Assembly: GCA_002690925.1 (NCBI GenBank) | Contig: NZGD01000127.1 | Span: 1 to 64,000 of the forward strand | DNA length: 64,000 nucleotides | Reading direction: 5' to 3' | Source: Rhodopirellula sp. | GTDB lineage: Bacteria; Planctomycetota; Planctomycetia; Pirellulales; Pirellulaceae | Shown here: piece after piece, positions 52,287 to 62,590 of the stretch | Numbering within the stretch: the first letter of the stretch is position 1 | Layout: every line of letters starts with the position of its first letter | Made by a program: the position numbers and the translations under genes | The notes under the pieces: generated by a model | Told to the model about the DNA's origin: nothing | Seen by the model: the letters and a program-made list of their open reading frames with translations, nothing else | Database searches by the model: none

Positions 52287-54887
52287 CTACTTCTGCTGAA
52301 AAGCCTTGGATTGAACTAAGGCGTGTATGAAGGCACTGATTCGATTTCTTTGGGTACTTGCCTCGGCGAGGATTTTATCCGCCAGAGTTCGGTCTGAAAA
52401 ACCATACGGTCTGCCGAGTCCGTATTGGATTAAAGCTTCCGAGAAACCACGGGCAAAGTTCTGTTCCTGCTTTGCAATCTGATCACGCAATTCAAAGAAG
52501 TCTGCAAACTTGTCACCATTGGGGAGAGTGCCGCTGGGGTCGATCACGTGGGTTTTCTCTCTCCGTACTTTCTTGTTCGCAATGAGGCTTACCTTCTCTT
52601 TGTCTCGCCACTGCCCTGTTGCATCAAAGTTATGTAATCCGAATCCAATCGGATCAATTTTACGATGGCATTGTGCGCATTGCGGTTCCTCCATGTGGGC
52701 GGCTTGAGCCTCTCTCGCACTTAGAATCTTGTCGCTCAGTCGGCTGAGTTGTGGGACGTTTGCTGGGGCTGGTGGTGGTGGGTTATGCAATACTTTCCTC
52801 AGTACCCACGCGCCTCGTTCAACCGGAGAAGCTTTCTCGCCATCAGATCCCATCGCCAAAATCGCCGCCATGCCCAGTAAGCCGCCGCGGGGTGAACTTG
52901 GTGGCACCATGACAGGCCGGAACTCACTTCCGCGCACGCCCGGGAAGCCGTAATAGTCTGCGAGTATTTCATTGATCACAATGTGGTCTGATCGGAGTAG
53001 CTTTCCCAGACTCCCATCGTTGCGGAGCAAATGGTTGAAAGCCTGAAATACTTCCTCTCGCGCGGCCATCTTCATGCTTTCGTCAAACTGAGGATAAAGC
53101 AGGAAGTTGAATTGGAAAAACTCGAGACGCTCCATTTGCAGCCACTGATGCGTGAAGCTCCTCACAAATTCCATGGATCGGGGATCGGCGAGTAGACGTT
53201 CGGTTTCTTCCTTGAGGATGGTTGGGTTTGTCAATCCTCCTTTCCTAGCAAGGTCTTGAAGTCGCTGATCAGGTGGACCGCTCCACAGCAGGTAAGATAG
53301 ACGGACTGCCAGTTCTTGGTCAGTAAGAGAACGGCGATTTGGAGATTCGTTTGGTTCCTGTAGGTAGAGAAAACTTGGTGAGGCTAATATCACAGCCATA
53401 GGTGTGACCAAGGCGCGTTTGAAGTTGAGTCCACTCTTCTTTTCTTCTTCGAATAGCTGTTCGAGTCGGTCAAGATAGTTCTCTGAAGGTTGTTTGGACC
53501 GAAACGCCCGTTCAGCAAATTGTTTTAGTATGGCTCGTGCATTCGTTGATTCTTTGTGGTCTTTATCCGCTGGAAACAGGCGGTCAAAGTGTTGTTTGGT
53601 CTGGTCACGGTTGATCGGGCCGACGATCTCTACCCAGTCAACCCAGATCGCAGGTGGGGGCAGATCTTTGCCTTGTTTGCGAGCGGCGTTGAAGGTGGCA
53701 CGGGCTGCGTTCCGTGAATTTGGCTGGCGTTCTCGTAACCCAAGTTTTCGCTCATTGGCATGATGGAATGTAAGAGGGAATTCAATGATCTCAGGCGTTT
53801 CGTAAGTACCAGTAATTTTGTGGTGGCCCCGAACCACAAGTTCCCCGGTCTGTGCGTTGGGTGCTACGCTGCCGTACTCGATGTAGGAGCGTTGCGGTGA
53901 CACGTTGGGTAGGCGACCGGCTCGTATTCGCACAAGGTATTCACCAGCAGGAGCGGTGGGCGGTAGCGAGGTATAATGAACCATCGCACCCGACTGTGAA
54001 ACCGTGAAGGCGATTCCAGAGCTCGTGGGTGGAAAATTGAGATAGGCATCGTAGGCAGGAAAACTCTTTTTGTACTGCCCCTCCTCAAATTGCACACGGC
54101 TCGCATCGATGTAGCCAAAATCGGTCGGAGGGCGTCCATCAGATTTACGCCATGCTTCAGCGAGATTGTGACGCTTGAGTAGTTGGTCACGCCTTTTCTT
54201 GATGCTTCGATTGGTATCCGTCTCGCATTCGTGATGTAAGTCGATTTGCTTTCTGTTCGTGTGACTTGCAATCAATGTTGAAAGAGCTTGGCGTCCCAAA
54301 GCAAGGTATTTCTCAATCTGGTCGCTGGAAATGTAGAGCGATGCACCTGAGGTGTCGAAGCTTCCGGGATCGGCATCGCTGGGTAATTCATTGAGTTCAA
54401 TATCGATGCCCAGTAAGGTGCGGATGGTATTGGCATATTCGCGTCGGTTCAGTCGTCGCATGGTAATGACGCCGCCACTGTCGCTTAGGGTCTGACGAGC
54501 AATCACCAGCTTCCCTGATAAAGCTTCCAGGAAATCTGCTTTCGATTGAGCTTGAGGTTGTTTTGATTCCTTTGGCGGCATCTCACCGGAATTAATCGCA
54601 TCAAGCACTTTTTGCCAGCGTTCTGCAGACTCAATGCTGCCTAGGTCGAATGAAATGTTTTCGAGATCAAGTTGGCCTTCCTGGCTGGCAGAGTCGTGGC
54701 AGTCAAAACAATAAGCCCGAAGGAATTCACCCTTGCTCTGTTCCAGTGAAACACTTTTGATATCGATCTTTGCGGTCGGATTGCGCGTTTCATCTTGTGC
54801 GTTGGCCGTGTCCGTTGTCGACGCAACCATTATCATCAGGCAGCAAAGAGCATTTGCCAGTGCAAGGATGTTCAAGACTCGTTGCAT
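52287..54887 (-). CDS. DUF1587/1592/1588/1585 multi-domain protein with two CxxCH sites
   Basis: This 866-residue exported protein has signal peptide VLNILALANALCCLMIM. An N-terminal cytochrome-like part contains CFDCH (60-64). The planctomycete domain order follows: MRRLNRREYANTIRTLLG (DUF1587), a beta module (about 280-420), LTDQELAVRLSYLLWSGPPD (DUF1592), SPRGGLLGMAAILAMGSDGEKASPVERG (DUF1588), and near the end QCAQCHRKIDPIGFGLHNFD and ALIQYGLGRPYGFSD (DUF1585). Both CxxCH motifs may bind c-type haem. Such genes are frequently paired with DUF1552. Here the DUF1501 operon converges with it, leaving only 60 bp between. Role unknown. Confidence 0.92.
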   Translation of the reverse strand: MQRVLNILALANALCCLMIMVASTTDTANAQDETRNPTAKIDIKSVSLEQSKGEFLRAYCFDCHDSASQEGQLDLENISFDLGSIESAERWQKVLDAINSGEMPPKESKQPQAQSKADFLEALSGKLVIARQTLSDSGGVITMRRLNRREYANTIRTLLGIDIELNELPSDADPGSFDTSGASLYISSDQIEKYLALGRQALSTLIASHTNRKQIDLHHECETDTNRSIKKRRDQLLKRHNLAEAWRKSDGRPPTDFGYIDASRVQFEEGQYKKSFPAYDAYLNFPPTSSGIAFTVSQSGAMVHYTSLPPTAPAGEYLVRIRAGRLPNVSPQRSYIEYGSVAPNAQTGELVVRGHHKITGTYETPEIIEFPLTFHHANERKLGLRERQPNSRNAARATFNAARKQGKDLPPPAIWVDWVEIVGPINRDQTKQHFDRLFPADKDHKESTNARAILKQFAERAFRSKQPSENYLDRLEQLFEEEKKSGLNFKRALVTPMAVILASPSFLYLQEPNESPNRRSLTDQELAVRLSYLLWSGPPDQRLQDLARKGGLTNPTILKEETERLLADPRSMEFVRSFTHQWLQMERLEFFQFNFLLYPQFDESMKMAAREEVFQAFNHLLRNDGSLGKLLRSDHIVINEILADYYGFPGVRGSEFRPVMVPPSSPRGGLLGMAAILAMGSDGEKASPVERGAWVLRKVLHNPPPPAPANVPQLSRLSDKILSAREAQAAHMEEPQCAQCHRKIDPIGFGLHNFDATGQWRDKEKVSLIANKKVRREKTHVIDPSGTLPNGDKFADFFELRDQIAKQEQNFARGFSEALIQYGLGRPYGFSDRTLADKILAEASTQRNRISAFIHALVQSKAFQQK

Positions 54888-55305
54888 GATTCTGTGGGAA
54901 GGCAGTACGTAAAGAGGGCTTCGGCGGGCTTTATTGTTTTGGAACTGGCGTGAAAGTCGATAAACCTTAATGGCGGTTCGTTCACGAAATCACTCTCAAC
55001 AGTTTAACGACTACGGAATACAACGGCTATGCAATCATCTGATGATTGGTGATTCCTTTAGGAACGCAAGATCGAGGTGATTGAAAGCGGGAGCGCACCT
55101 TCGGTTTCTGCCGGGATGGAGTGTTGGCCTGCGCTGCGCCGAATATCTCCATTGTGTCGAGTGTTGCAGATGATCGGAATGGTCGGAGAGAACTGTGGGA
55201 AATGAGAGCACAAGCCCTGTGTGGTGTGATGGCATGCACTGTGAGACATTACAGTGATGCTGGAAACCTGAGATACTGAAGAAAAACTCTTTTCAAGGAG
55301 CAAAT
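54888..55305. other. Intergenic, divergent promoter region
   Basis: This 418-bp gap lies between two divergent genes for exported proteins. Overlapping short frames at 55027-55239 are not convincing. The last ten bases hold a strong Shine-Dalgarno for the following gene. Confidence 0.4.
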
Positions 55306-56637
55306 GTGATCCGAAATTATTTTCGTGCATGGGTGCTGGTCGCGTTCCACATCGTTTACTCCTGCGTTCACTGTGCATCGGTATCTGCAGATGAGTCAAC
55401 GGATACTGTGGTAGTGGTGGACATCGATTCGATAACAGGGACGCCGCTTGAACGTTGGGACATGAAACGTTTGGTGGTTCCCCCTGGTTTTCGATGGTTA
55501 GATTCAGCATCAGTTATTCGCTCGCTACTTTATGAGGGAGAGGATTATCAGGGGCAGTCAACGGAGATATTTGCGTACTATGCGTCGCCTGCGACGCTTG
55601 CGGGGAAGAAGCGTGAAAGCGGCAAGTTTCCAGGAATTGTGTTGTTGCATGGTGGAGGGGGGACAGCGTTCTCGGAATGGGTGGAGATGTGGGCGCGGCG
55701 CGGCTACGCAGCGATCGCAATGGATTTGGGTGGTAAGCGACCAGCTTCGCCAACGTTCGACGCGGTCACTGGTGAGGTGGTGCAGCGGTTTGACCACATC
55801 AGTGAGAAACGTGAACGCGTGGCAAAGCCCGGGCCTTTGGACGATCACAAGGCAAAGTTTCAGAACATCAATGATGATCCGACTGATGACTGGCAGTTTC
55901 ATGCTGTGTCAGCTGCTGTGCGCGCTCACTCGCTGTTGCGGAGCTTTCCTGAGGTTGATCCTGAACGTACAGCTGTTACGGGGATTAGCTGGGGAGGCTA
56001 CCTGACTTGTTTGACGGCAAGTGTTGATTCCCGTTTCAAAGCCGCTGTACCCGTGTACGGATGTGGTTTTCTTTATGACGGTGAATCTGTTCAAAGGCCC
56101 ATGATTGATCGTTTGGGGCCAGAGCAGAGACCTGAGTGGATTCGCTGGCACGATCCTTCCCGCTTTCTCAAGCATTGTCGTGTGCCGATTTTTTTCGTCA
56201 ATGGAACCAACGATAGGCATTACCCATTAAAAAGCTATGCACGGACTTACAAGCTCGTTCCCGGGTCCGTCACGCTCAGGATCAAGGCGGGAATGAGACA
56301 CAGTCACGTTCATGGTTGGGCGCCGATCGAGATTGGGTGTTTTGTTGATCATCACCTGTTAAAAAAGTATGCCATGATCGAGCTGGCACAACCTGAACTT
56401 GAGGGCGATGTCGTGTCGTCCAAGTTTCCTGCCGAGCGAAAGCCCTCGCATGCAGTGTTGCAATACACGAGCGATCAAGGCCCTCAGGTAGACCGCAAGT
56501 GGAAGACTGTCGATGCTGTTTTGGCTACAGGGCTGGTCTCTGCCAAAGTTCCTTCTGATGCAACGGTTTGGTGTTTGGCGGTTACCGGAAAAGATGGAGC
56601 GATGGTGACGACGGAGGTGATGTTTCGACAGCCGTAA
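55306..56637 (+). CDS. Secreted alpha/beta hydrolase, acetyl-xylan-esterase-like
   Basis: The protein has 443 residues from GTG 55306, with an ideal AAGGAG five bases upstream, which settles the start. Signal peptide: AWVLVAFHIVYSCV. The hydrolase has GIVLLHGGGGTAF (oxyanion region), TAVTGISWGGYLTC with nucleophile Ser228, FVNGTNDRHYP with the acidic residue, and RHSHVHGW with the His. This is the arrangement of prolyl-oligopeptidase-related esterases and acetyl-xylan esterases. The C-terminal 100 residues form a beta-rich Ig-like unit. It should cleave esters or short peptides outside the cytoplasm. The substrate is unknown, but an esterase acting on polysaccharide decorations would match the neighbouring genes. 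Confidence 0.88.
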   Translation: MIRNYFRAWVLVAFHIVYSCVHCASVSADESTDTVVVVDIDSITGTPLERWDMKRLVVPPGFRWLDSASVIRSLLYEGEDYQGQSTEIFAYYASPATLAGKKRESGKFPGIVLLHGGGGTAFSEWVEMWARRGYAAIAMDLGGKRPASPTFDAVTGEVVQRFDHISEKRERVAKPGPLDDHKAKFQNINDDPTDDWQFHAVSAAVRAHSLLRSFPEVDPERTAVTGISWGGYLTCLTASVDSRFKAAVPVYGCGFLYDGESVQRPMIDRLGPEQRPEWIRWHDPSRFLKHCRVPIFFVNGTNDRHYPLKSYARTYKLVPGSVTLRIKAGMRHSHVHGWAPIEIGCFVDHHLLKKYAMIELAQPELEGDVVSSKFPAERKPSHAVLQYTSDQGPQVDRKWKTVDAVLATGLVSAKVPSDATVWCLAVTGKDGAMVTTEVMFRQP

Positions 56638-56930
56638 ATGATTCGTTCGGAAGGTAATGTTGATCAGGCAATCAAATTTTCCGTGAACAGGATTCGATTT
56701 TGGATTTTGTTAATTTGAAGGTTGAAATGGGCTTCTGCGATGGCTGCAAAATCGGATTAATCGTAAGAGATCAAACACGAATCTGCGTAGCTTGAACCCC
56801 ACGTCGTTCAATTCGCTTCATATTTTCACTTCAGATGGCATTCTAGATTGTGGTCGAACGCAATCTTGGATCAGTTGCTTTGTGATTCAGATTGCATTGT
56901 TTGCTCTCCTGTAAATTGTATTTTGCGAAC

Positions 56931-57938
56931 ATGAAACGTGCTTTGGTAACAGGTGCCACTGGCTTTATTGGACACCATTTGGTTCAGCGACTCATCGCAC
57001 AGGGGGCAGACGTTAAATGCCTGGTGCGATCACTCACTCGGTCTGCCGATTTGTCGCAGTTTGATGTCACGCTTGTCCAAGGTGACTTGGCGGACGGCCC
57101 TTCGTTGGCCGAGGCTGTCAAAGATGTTGATGTGGTTTACCATTTGGCGGGGCTGACCAAGAGCGTCAGCGACTTGGACTTGATGCAGGTGAACGGCGAT
57201 GGAGCGAGGAATCTTGCCATCGCCTGTGCCCAACGGACGTGCCCGCCCACACTGGTGGTTGTGTCTTCCTTGGCAGCAGCAGGCCCCACCTTGGGGTCGG
57301 ACCTGCGAGTAGAAACGGACGCGATCCACCCGGTTTCAAAGTACGGACGCAGCAAACGTGCCGGAGAACTGGCTGTGATTGAGTTTGCTGATCAAGTGCC
57401 TACGACGATCGTACGTCCGCCCATCGTATTTGGAGAGTATGACCGTGATGTGCTTCATTGGTTCAAGATGCTTCAGCAACTAGGGATTCACCTAACCCCA
57501 GGATTGCGGAACTACTATTACTCCGTGATTCATGCTGATGATCTCGTCTCAGCATTGATTCTCGTGGCCGAAAATGGTAGCCGTGTTACCGGAGCGGCTG
57601 AGGATGATGCAGGAATTTATTATGCAGCGTGTGATGAAGTGATGACGTATTCCGATCTCGGACGTTTGATCGGCGATTGTGTCGGGCGTACACGGCCGCG
57701 AGTTATACGGGCGCCTATGTTTATGATTTGGGGATTGGCTCTTGGTTGCGATCTGTGGGGGCGGATTCGCAGGCATCCCATGATTCTCAATCTGGATAAA
57801 GCTCGCGAGGCAGCCGCCGGTGGGTGGGCGTGTTCTGCTGCCAAGTTGCGACGGGATACAGGGTTTGTGCCAGCCATGAGCCTTGAGGAACGTCTTCGTC
57901 AAACGGCTGATTGGTATCTCCGCGAAAACTGGCTTTAA
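56931..57938 (+). CDS. NAD-dependent epimerase/dehydratase family protein
   Basis: This 335-residue extended-SDR protein starts at ATG 56931; the frame is open to 56892. It has ALVTGATGFIGHHLVQRL (GxxGxxG at 8-14), a DVVYHLAG strand, the catalytic YGRSK (Tyr-x-x-x-Lys) and IVRPPIVFGEYD. The order and length fit NAD-dependent nucleotide-sugar or 3-beta-hydroxysteroid-dehydrogenase-like enzymes. It is cytoplasmic. The hydrophobic MFMIWGLALGCDLWG near residue 265 could associate with a membrane. Hopanoid or saccharide precursor metabolism is possible. There is no operon partner. Confidence 0.88.
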   Translation: MKRALVTGATGFIGHHLVQRLIAQGADVKCLVRSLTRSADLSQFDVTLVQGDLADGPSLAEAVKDVDVVYHLAGLTKSVSDLDLMQVNGDGARNLAIACAQRTCPPTLVVVSSLAAAGPTLGSDLRVETDAIHPVSKYGRSKRAGELAVIEFADQVPTTIVRPPIVFGEYDRDVLHWFKMLQQLGIHLTPGLRNYYYSVIHADDLVSALILVAENGSRVTGAAEDDAGIYYAACDEVMTYSDLGRLIGDCVGRTRPRVIRAPMFMIWGLALGCDLWGRIRRHPMILNLDKAREAAAGGWACSAAKLRRDTGFVPAMSLEERLRQTADWYLRENWL

Positions 57939-58622
57939 GGATCGCAGGTGGCCGCTGCTGCTGATAAACATAGGAAAACCTGCATGCGGATTTTGTGCGA
58001 CTGGTCGACAACTGGTAAACAGAACTCGTTTCATGCACTGTAAGCGTGATCTGCATGAAACTGTAATCATGGGGTTGAGTGAATTCGGTTTTCTACGGTT
58101 GTTGGCGCACCTGCTTATCCTATGGAGAGAGGACCATTCATTCTTGATCAATCTGGGTTGGAAGTCTGAGCGTCAAGCATGATGCACGATTTTGTCTGCT
58201 GGATGTCCAGTGAGTTTGCGCAGGGCTTAGGAAGATGTTGTGTGTTCAGGAGCGTGGTGCTGCCAGAAATGCGGAGAAAATCGCTGTGCTCCAACCACGG
58301 TTGATTGTCGTTGTGTGCATTGAAAAAAGTCAATTCTGCAACGAGTCAATCCGTGGTTTAGGTATTGATTGTGTGCCACACGGATGCGTTTGAACTTGGC
58401 AAGAAACCATCTCGGAAAACGAGGCGGGTTGGTGTTTTGCACCGTTTGCAAGCTCTGATCACTTTTGCTGAACCAGTGGAGTTACCTGTCTTCGAAAAAT
58501 TTGATGTTGTCTTTAAGTAACGATTGGTCATGTGATCTGGCCTGATGTGGAAGATCGCAAGCGATTATTCCTTTGCAAAATGTTGAAATTCACAGATGAA
58601 TCGATTTGCATTACATGCCTGA
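57939..58622. other. Intergenic between epimerase and a decayed gene
   Basis: This stretch of about 680 bp has no supported gene on either strand. The 5' end of the decayed HAD gene may extend into 58590-58622, but no intact start is visible. Otherwise nothing is seen. Confidence 0.4.
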
Positions 58623-59983
58623 TTGTTGTCGTTTACCTTAAGTATCTGTTGGGATGCTGGTTCTTCGTCAGCGCAGGAGCTTGCACTGAATTTCTGGGAT
58701 GATCGGGATGCTAAAGCTTCGCTTGTGAAATTCCTTGAATCGGTGACTGGTCCCCAAAATGATCAGTTTGTTGCCGAAACGGATCGGATTGCCGTTTTTG
58801 ATAGCGATGGAACATTGCGGTCTGAGAATCCGTTGCCTTTTCAACTGTGTTTGCAGTGGATGAATTGAAGCGACTTGCCCCTCAGCATCCTGAGCGGAGC
58901 GACAATGCATTTTTGGCAGCGGTATTGGATGGTGGTATAAATGTGAGCAAAGCAGATTGAAAGGCTGGCCTGATTGCGATATTGAACGCGGCACACGCAG
59001 GGATGAACGCCACTGTATACAGGCCATGCGTTGCCGATTGGTTGAAGCAGGTAACGCATGCCCGCTTTGAGAGGCGGTGCGCGGACCTTACTTCTCAGAG
59101 CATGCTGGACGTGCTGGATTATTTGCGTGCCAATGGTTTCAAGATCTGCATCGTCTCTGGCGGTGGGGCCAATTTGATGAGAGTGTCGGCTGAAGTAGTC
59201 GAGGGTTTCCGCCAGAACAAAGTTTTGGTTCTCAGCGGTGGGCATCAGCAGGGGGTGCATTTCAGGTCAACAACGGCGTTTGCGAAATCGTAAAAACGGT
59301 ACAGCTCGATTTCGTTGATCGCAAAGCAAAGAAAGCCCGCTGGGATCTGTCGGCAAATTGGGAAACGTCCTGGTTTCGCGTTCGGAATTTTTGATAGTGA
59401 TAAGCAAATGTTGGATGGGACCACGCTAGGTCTTACGCGTGGTTTTGGCTTGATTGTGCACCATGCCGACGGTGAACGGGAATATGCTTATGAGCGGTAT
59501 CCAAACTACGGTGCGGAATTGGATGTTGCATTAGATGAGGCCAAGGGCTGGAACTGGGTGATTGTCGATATGGCAGAGGATTGGAAAGCCGTTTTTACAA
59601 ATTCGAAGGACAAGGATGCAAGGATGTTTGATGCCATTGTCGGACCAACGTGGACGCTCATGTCTATCGATGGCCTGAGTGTGGTTGATCAATCAAACGC
59701 TAACATGATCTTTGGAGTTGGAGGGAAGGTGGCAGGCAACACTGGGGTCAATCGCTTTAGTGGAACAGTTGAGGTCTGCGGTAACCGAATTGCATTGGGT
59801 CCTTTGGCGACGACTCGCCGGGCGGGACCTCCAGCCTTGATGGCTCAGGAGTCCAGTTTTCTCAAAGCGATGTCAGATGTGGTTGCTATGAAATTTGCGA
59901 TTGATGGGACTTTGGACTTGGTCAATGCTAACGATAAGACAATCCTAGGATTTGCCGCTAATCGTGGTGGAGCTAACAAGTAG
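58623..59983 (+). pseudogene. Decayed gene for an exported HAD-type phosphatase fused to a META domain
   Basis: Pieces of one protein are spread over two reading frames relative to the HAD consensus. Piece one (to 58868) has AVFDSDGTLRSENPLPFQL, the HAD motif I. After a frame change near 58858 the reading continues DELKRLAPQHPERSD, meets an in-frame TGA at 58958-58960, and resumes with AHAGMN, LDYLRANGFKICIVSGGG (HAD motif II). Another change near 59250 gives VQLDFVDRKAKK. A final change near 59310 returns to RPGFAFGIFDSDKQML and GLIVHHADGEREYAYER. The C-terminal GPTWTLMSIDGL, GNTGVNRFSG and TTRRAGPPALMAQE form a META domain. Three frame changes and one stop make a functional product very unlikely. 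Confidence 0.85.
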
Positions 59984-60242
59984 GTCTCGACGACTTGCGG
60001 GCCATGCCCAGTACGCAGATGTGTCCTGATTTTATCAGTACAGGAGTCCATGAGAATTTGTTGAAAACGTTCAAAGACTTTCCACAATGGCGAGTGGTTG
60101 CGACTTTCAAGCTCGGCTGTGTGCTGCAGAGGTTTAAAACACGAACTGGTTCAAAGTGAGGCAGAACCAGCATGATTCAACCCGCAAATTGCCACGTGGT
60201 CGTGGTTTCAGAAAGACGGGACGAGGTCCATCCCTGCCCAGC

Positions 60243-60274
60243 GTATTCGTGTGGAACAGTATTCGTGTGGAACA
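60243..60274. repeat. 16-bp perfect tandem duplication
   Basis: GTATTCGTGTGGAACA is repeated twice without mismatch and then partly (AGCG differs). Non-coding. Confidence 0.85.
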
Positions 60275-60413
60275 AGCGTTGTGTTTCTCGAGGGGTGGGG
60301 GGGCGTCCTCTCGGTTGCCCCATCCTGAGTTCAGGTGTTGATGGTTGCGTCTGGTGCGATGGTTGCGTTCTTTGCGGGGTGTGTGAAGCGTAGTGACTTC
60401 GACAGCACGAGTT

Positions 60414-60445
60414 TTTACAGTCTTGGCGATTTACAGTCTTGGAGA
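60414..60445. repeat. 16-bp near-perfect tandem duplication
   Basis: TTTACAGTCTTGGCGA is followed directly by TTTACAGTCTTGGAGA, differing at one base. Non-coding, 140 bp after the preceding duplication. Confidence 0.85.
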
Positions 60446-60975
60446 GAGGTGTGGTAGGGCAACTGTTCGCCCGTTTGTTTGGGCATGGCGTTTGAATCGA
60501 ACGAGGATGCGAGTTTGGCAGGGAAACTCCGGGGGTTGGTAGCCGTGGGCTGACTGATTTTAGGTATTTCAGCAGGAATACGTGATTTCAATGCGGCAGT
60601 GCTTGGGGGCATCGCGTGGTCAGAATGACTTCATTTGTAACGGGAGCATGCTCTTTTACCCCTGTTTCATGCGGTCGGCTGGGGTGAGCTAAGGATCCCA
60701 AGCCGGTCTGTGGCGCTTCAAGAATGCTGCGGTGTCGCATTCAGGGGTGGTACCGGTCAGGTAATTTTAAGCACCTGAATTTCGATAAACGACGCTCAAA
60801 TGCTGAAAAGAGGCTGATACATGCGACCCAACTTGTGACTATAATCTTTTACCCGCCGGAAGTACCGGTTCGGACTCATGTAACTCGCTGGTGTTCAGGT
60901 GGCCTCAGGTTTTGTGCCTGTGGGTTGACTGCGACTCAGGCGAAATCAACCTCACAAGTGATCCACATCGACACA

Positions 60976-62514
60976 ATGAAAAGCGCCGTTTGCCTTCCCC
61001 TGTTGTTGACGTTTTTGCTCACGCCCACACTCGCTACCGCGCAGTTCGCGGGTATGAGAGCACGGGTGCCTGCTGACGCTAACACGCTTGTTTTGATCAA
61101 CGCCAAAAAAATGTTCGGGTCTCGCATTGCGGACCGTCAGGGCTGGCAAGCCAAACGGCAGGCCGCTTACGATTCCGGCATTTCTTCCCTGCCACCGGGA
61201 GCAACGGAGGTATTGCTCGCAGGTCGGCATGACCTCCACTTTGGGCATGAAGCTCTGTGGGAACTCGGCATGATGAAGTTTGGGGAGGACAAAGACGTCC
61301 TTGGTGTGGCAAAGCACTATGGCGGGACAATTGATGAAATCAGCGGGCACTCAGCAGTGCGACTTCCTGACGATCACTTTGTTCTCCAAATGGGGCCAGC
61401 TTTCATGGCCTCGTACACTCCTGCGAATCGTCAGGATGTGTCTCGTTGGTTGCGTCAGACAAACATCTCAACGCCTGGTGGCCATCTTGCTCCTTATCTT
61501 CAGGAGGCGTTCACCTACGCCACGAAGGTCGGAACCCCGATTATCATGGCGATGGATTTGGGGGGACTCGTCTCGATCAATGAAATCGAAGAACGAATTG
61601 TAAAGCTCAACGCGCTCAAGAATGTGAAATTGCCAGGCAAGCAACTTGTGAGCCTGCTACAGGGAATTCAAGGAATCACGTTGGGAATTTCGATTGATGA
61701 TTCCGAACTTGGTGCCGTTCGCGTGGACTTCGCGGACTCCGCTGAAATTCTTGCAACGGTGGGCAAGCCCCTACTGATTGAGATTCTCGAAAATCAGGGT
61801 GCGATGATTGAGGATTTTCGTGAGTGGGAACCTTCCGTAAGCGGTAATACCTTCATGTTGCGCGGAAATCTGAGCGAAGGAGGCACTCGCAAGCTAATGA
61901 GCGTGATGGAATTACCAGCGTCGATGACCCATGCTGTGCAGCAGGCAAACTCTCCCGGAACGAATAACAAAGAGCAGGATGTGTTGCTTGCGACGCAACA
62001 GTATTGGAAGTCGCTGAATTCGTTGATGGACGACCTTCAGAACGATCACAGTTTTCAGTCATTCGGGCAAGGAGCAATCTGGTACGACAAGTACGCACGA
62101 AAGATCGATCGCTTGCCAATTCTGAATGTTGACCCTGAGCTGGTCAATTTTGGAGCGAAGATCGCTGCCACTTTTCGAAATTGTGAAACTCTCATGAAGG
62201 GCGTTGGGATGTCCAGTGCTTTGAGGGTGTCGCAAACGGGAGGCAGCGGAAGTTCCGGTTATTCGAATAGCTCTTATGGTGGCTACCGAGCCAGTATGGG
62301 GTATGGCTCGACACCCTATGGCCCACAGGGAATGGGTTCAGGAGTAAGTGCCATGAATGCCTCGCGTCAGCAACAGGGCAGTGAGATTGCTCAGATTCAC
62401 ATGCAGGAACGTTCAAGGGGAGCTGCAAGTTTGCAGGATATCTGGAATCAAATTGCCTCTGCTACGTCGAAGGAGCGTATAAGACTGGTCAGTAAGTATA
62501 GCGCTGATTTTTAA
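60976..62514 (+). CDS. Secreted hypothetical protein with Gly/Ser/Tyr-rich low-complexity segment
   Basis: The protein has 512 residues from ATG 60976, where a signal peptide (VCLPLLLTFLLTPTLATA) begins. The following 400 residues look like an alpha/beta globular region with repeated phrases of the kind ADANTLVLINAKKMF, IIMAMDLGGLVS and GISIDDSELGAVRVDFAD, in a two-part arrangement that recalls planctomycete DUF3352-like secreted proteins. A low-complexity stretch rich in Gly, Ser and Tyr follows (about residues 420-455, GSSGYSNSSYGGYRAS). The C-terminus is helical. I do not recognise a function. A clear hairpin plus T tract follows the gene. Confidence 0.8.
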   Translation: MKSAVCLPLLLTFLLTPTLATAQFAGMRARVPADANTLVLINAKKMFGSRIADRQGWQAKRQAAYDSGISSLPPGATEVLLAGRHDLHFGHEALWELGMMKFGEDKDVLGVAKHYGGTIDEISGHSAVRLPDDHFVLQMGPAFMASYTPANRQDVSRWLRQTNISTPGGHLAPYLQEAFTYATKVGTPIIMAMDLGGLVSINEIEERIVKLNALKNVKLPGKQLVSLLQGIQGITLGISIDDSELGAVRVDFADSAEILATVGKPLLIEILENQGAMIEDFREWEPSVSGNTFMLRGNLSEGGTRKLMSVMELPASMTHAVQQANSPGTNNKEQDVLLATQQYWKSLNSLMDDLQNDHSFQSFGQGAIWYDKYARKIDRLPILNVDPELVNFGAKIAATFRNCETLMKGVGMSSALRVSQTGGSGSSGYSNSSYGGYRASMGYGSTPYGPQGMGSGVSAMNASRQQQGSEIAQIHMQERSRGAASLQDIWNQIASATSKERIRLVSKYSADF

Positions 62515-62552
62515 GCGATCCGAGACATCTTGTGTCTCTGCAAAGACTTATC

Positions 62553-62590
62553 AAAACGTCAGTTGCCTATGTTCGCGACTGGCGTTTTTT
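62553..62590 (+). terminator. Rho-independent terminator
   Basis: AAAACGTCAGTTGC pairs with GCGACTGGCGTTTT (14 bp with G-U pairs) around an eight-base loop, and the T tract continues to 62590. It stands 39 bp after the stop codon of the preceding gene. Confidence 0.85.

Larger units (their letters stand above)
59984..60975. other. About 990 bp without a supported gene
   Basis: The frame of the following gene is open back to 60724, but that part looks non-coding. Two 16-bp duplications lie at 60243-60274 and 60414-60445. A G7 run occurs at about 60297-60303. No RNA gene or terminator was recognised. Confidence 0.5.

Noticed and set aside
57549..58151. Minus-strand frame of 200 codons
   Set aside because: Mostly antisense to the epimerase gene, which has clear GxxGxxG and YxxxK motifs.
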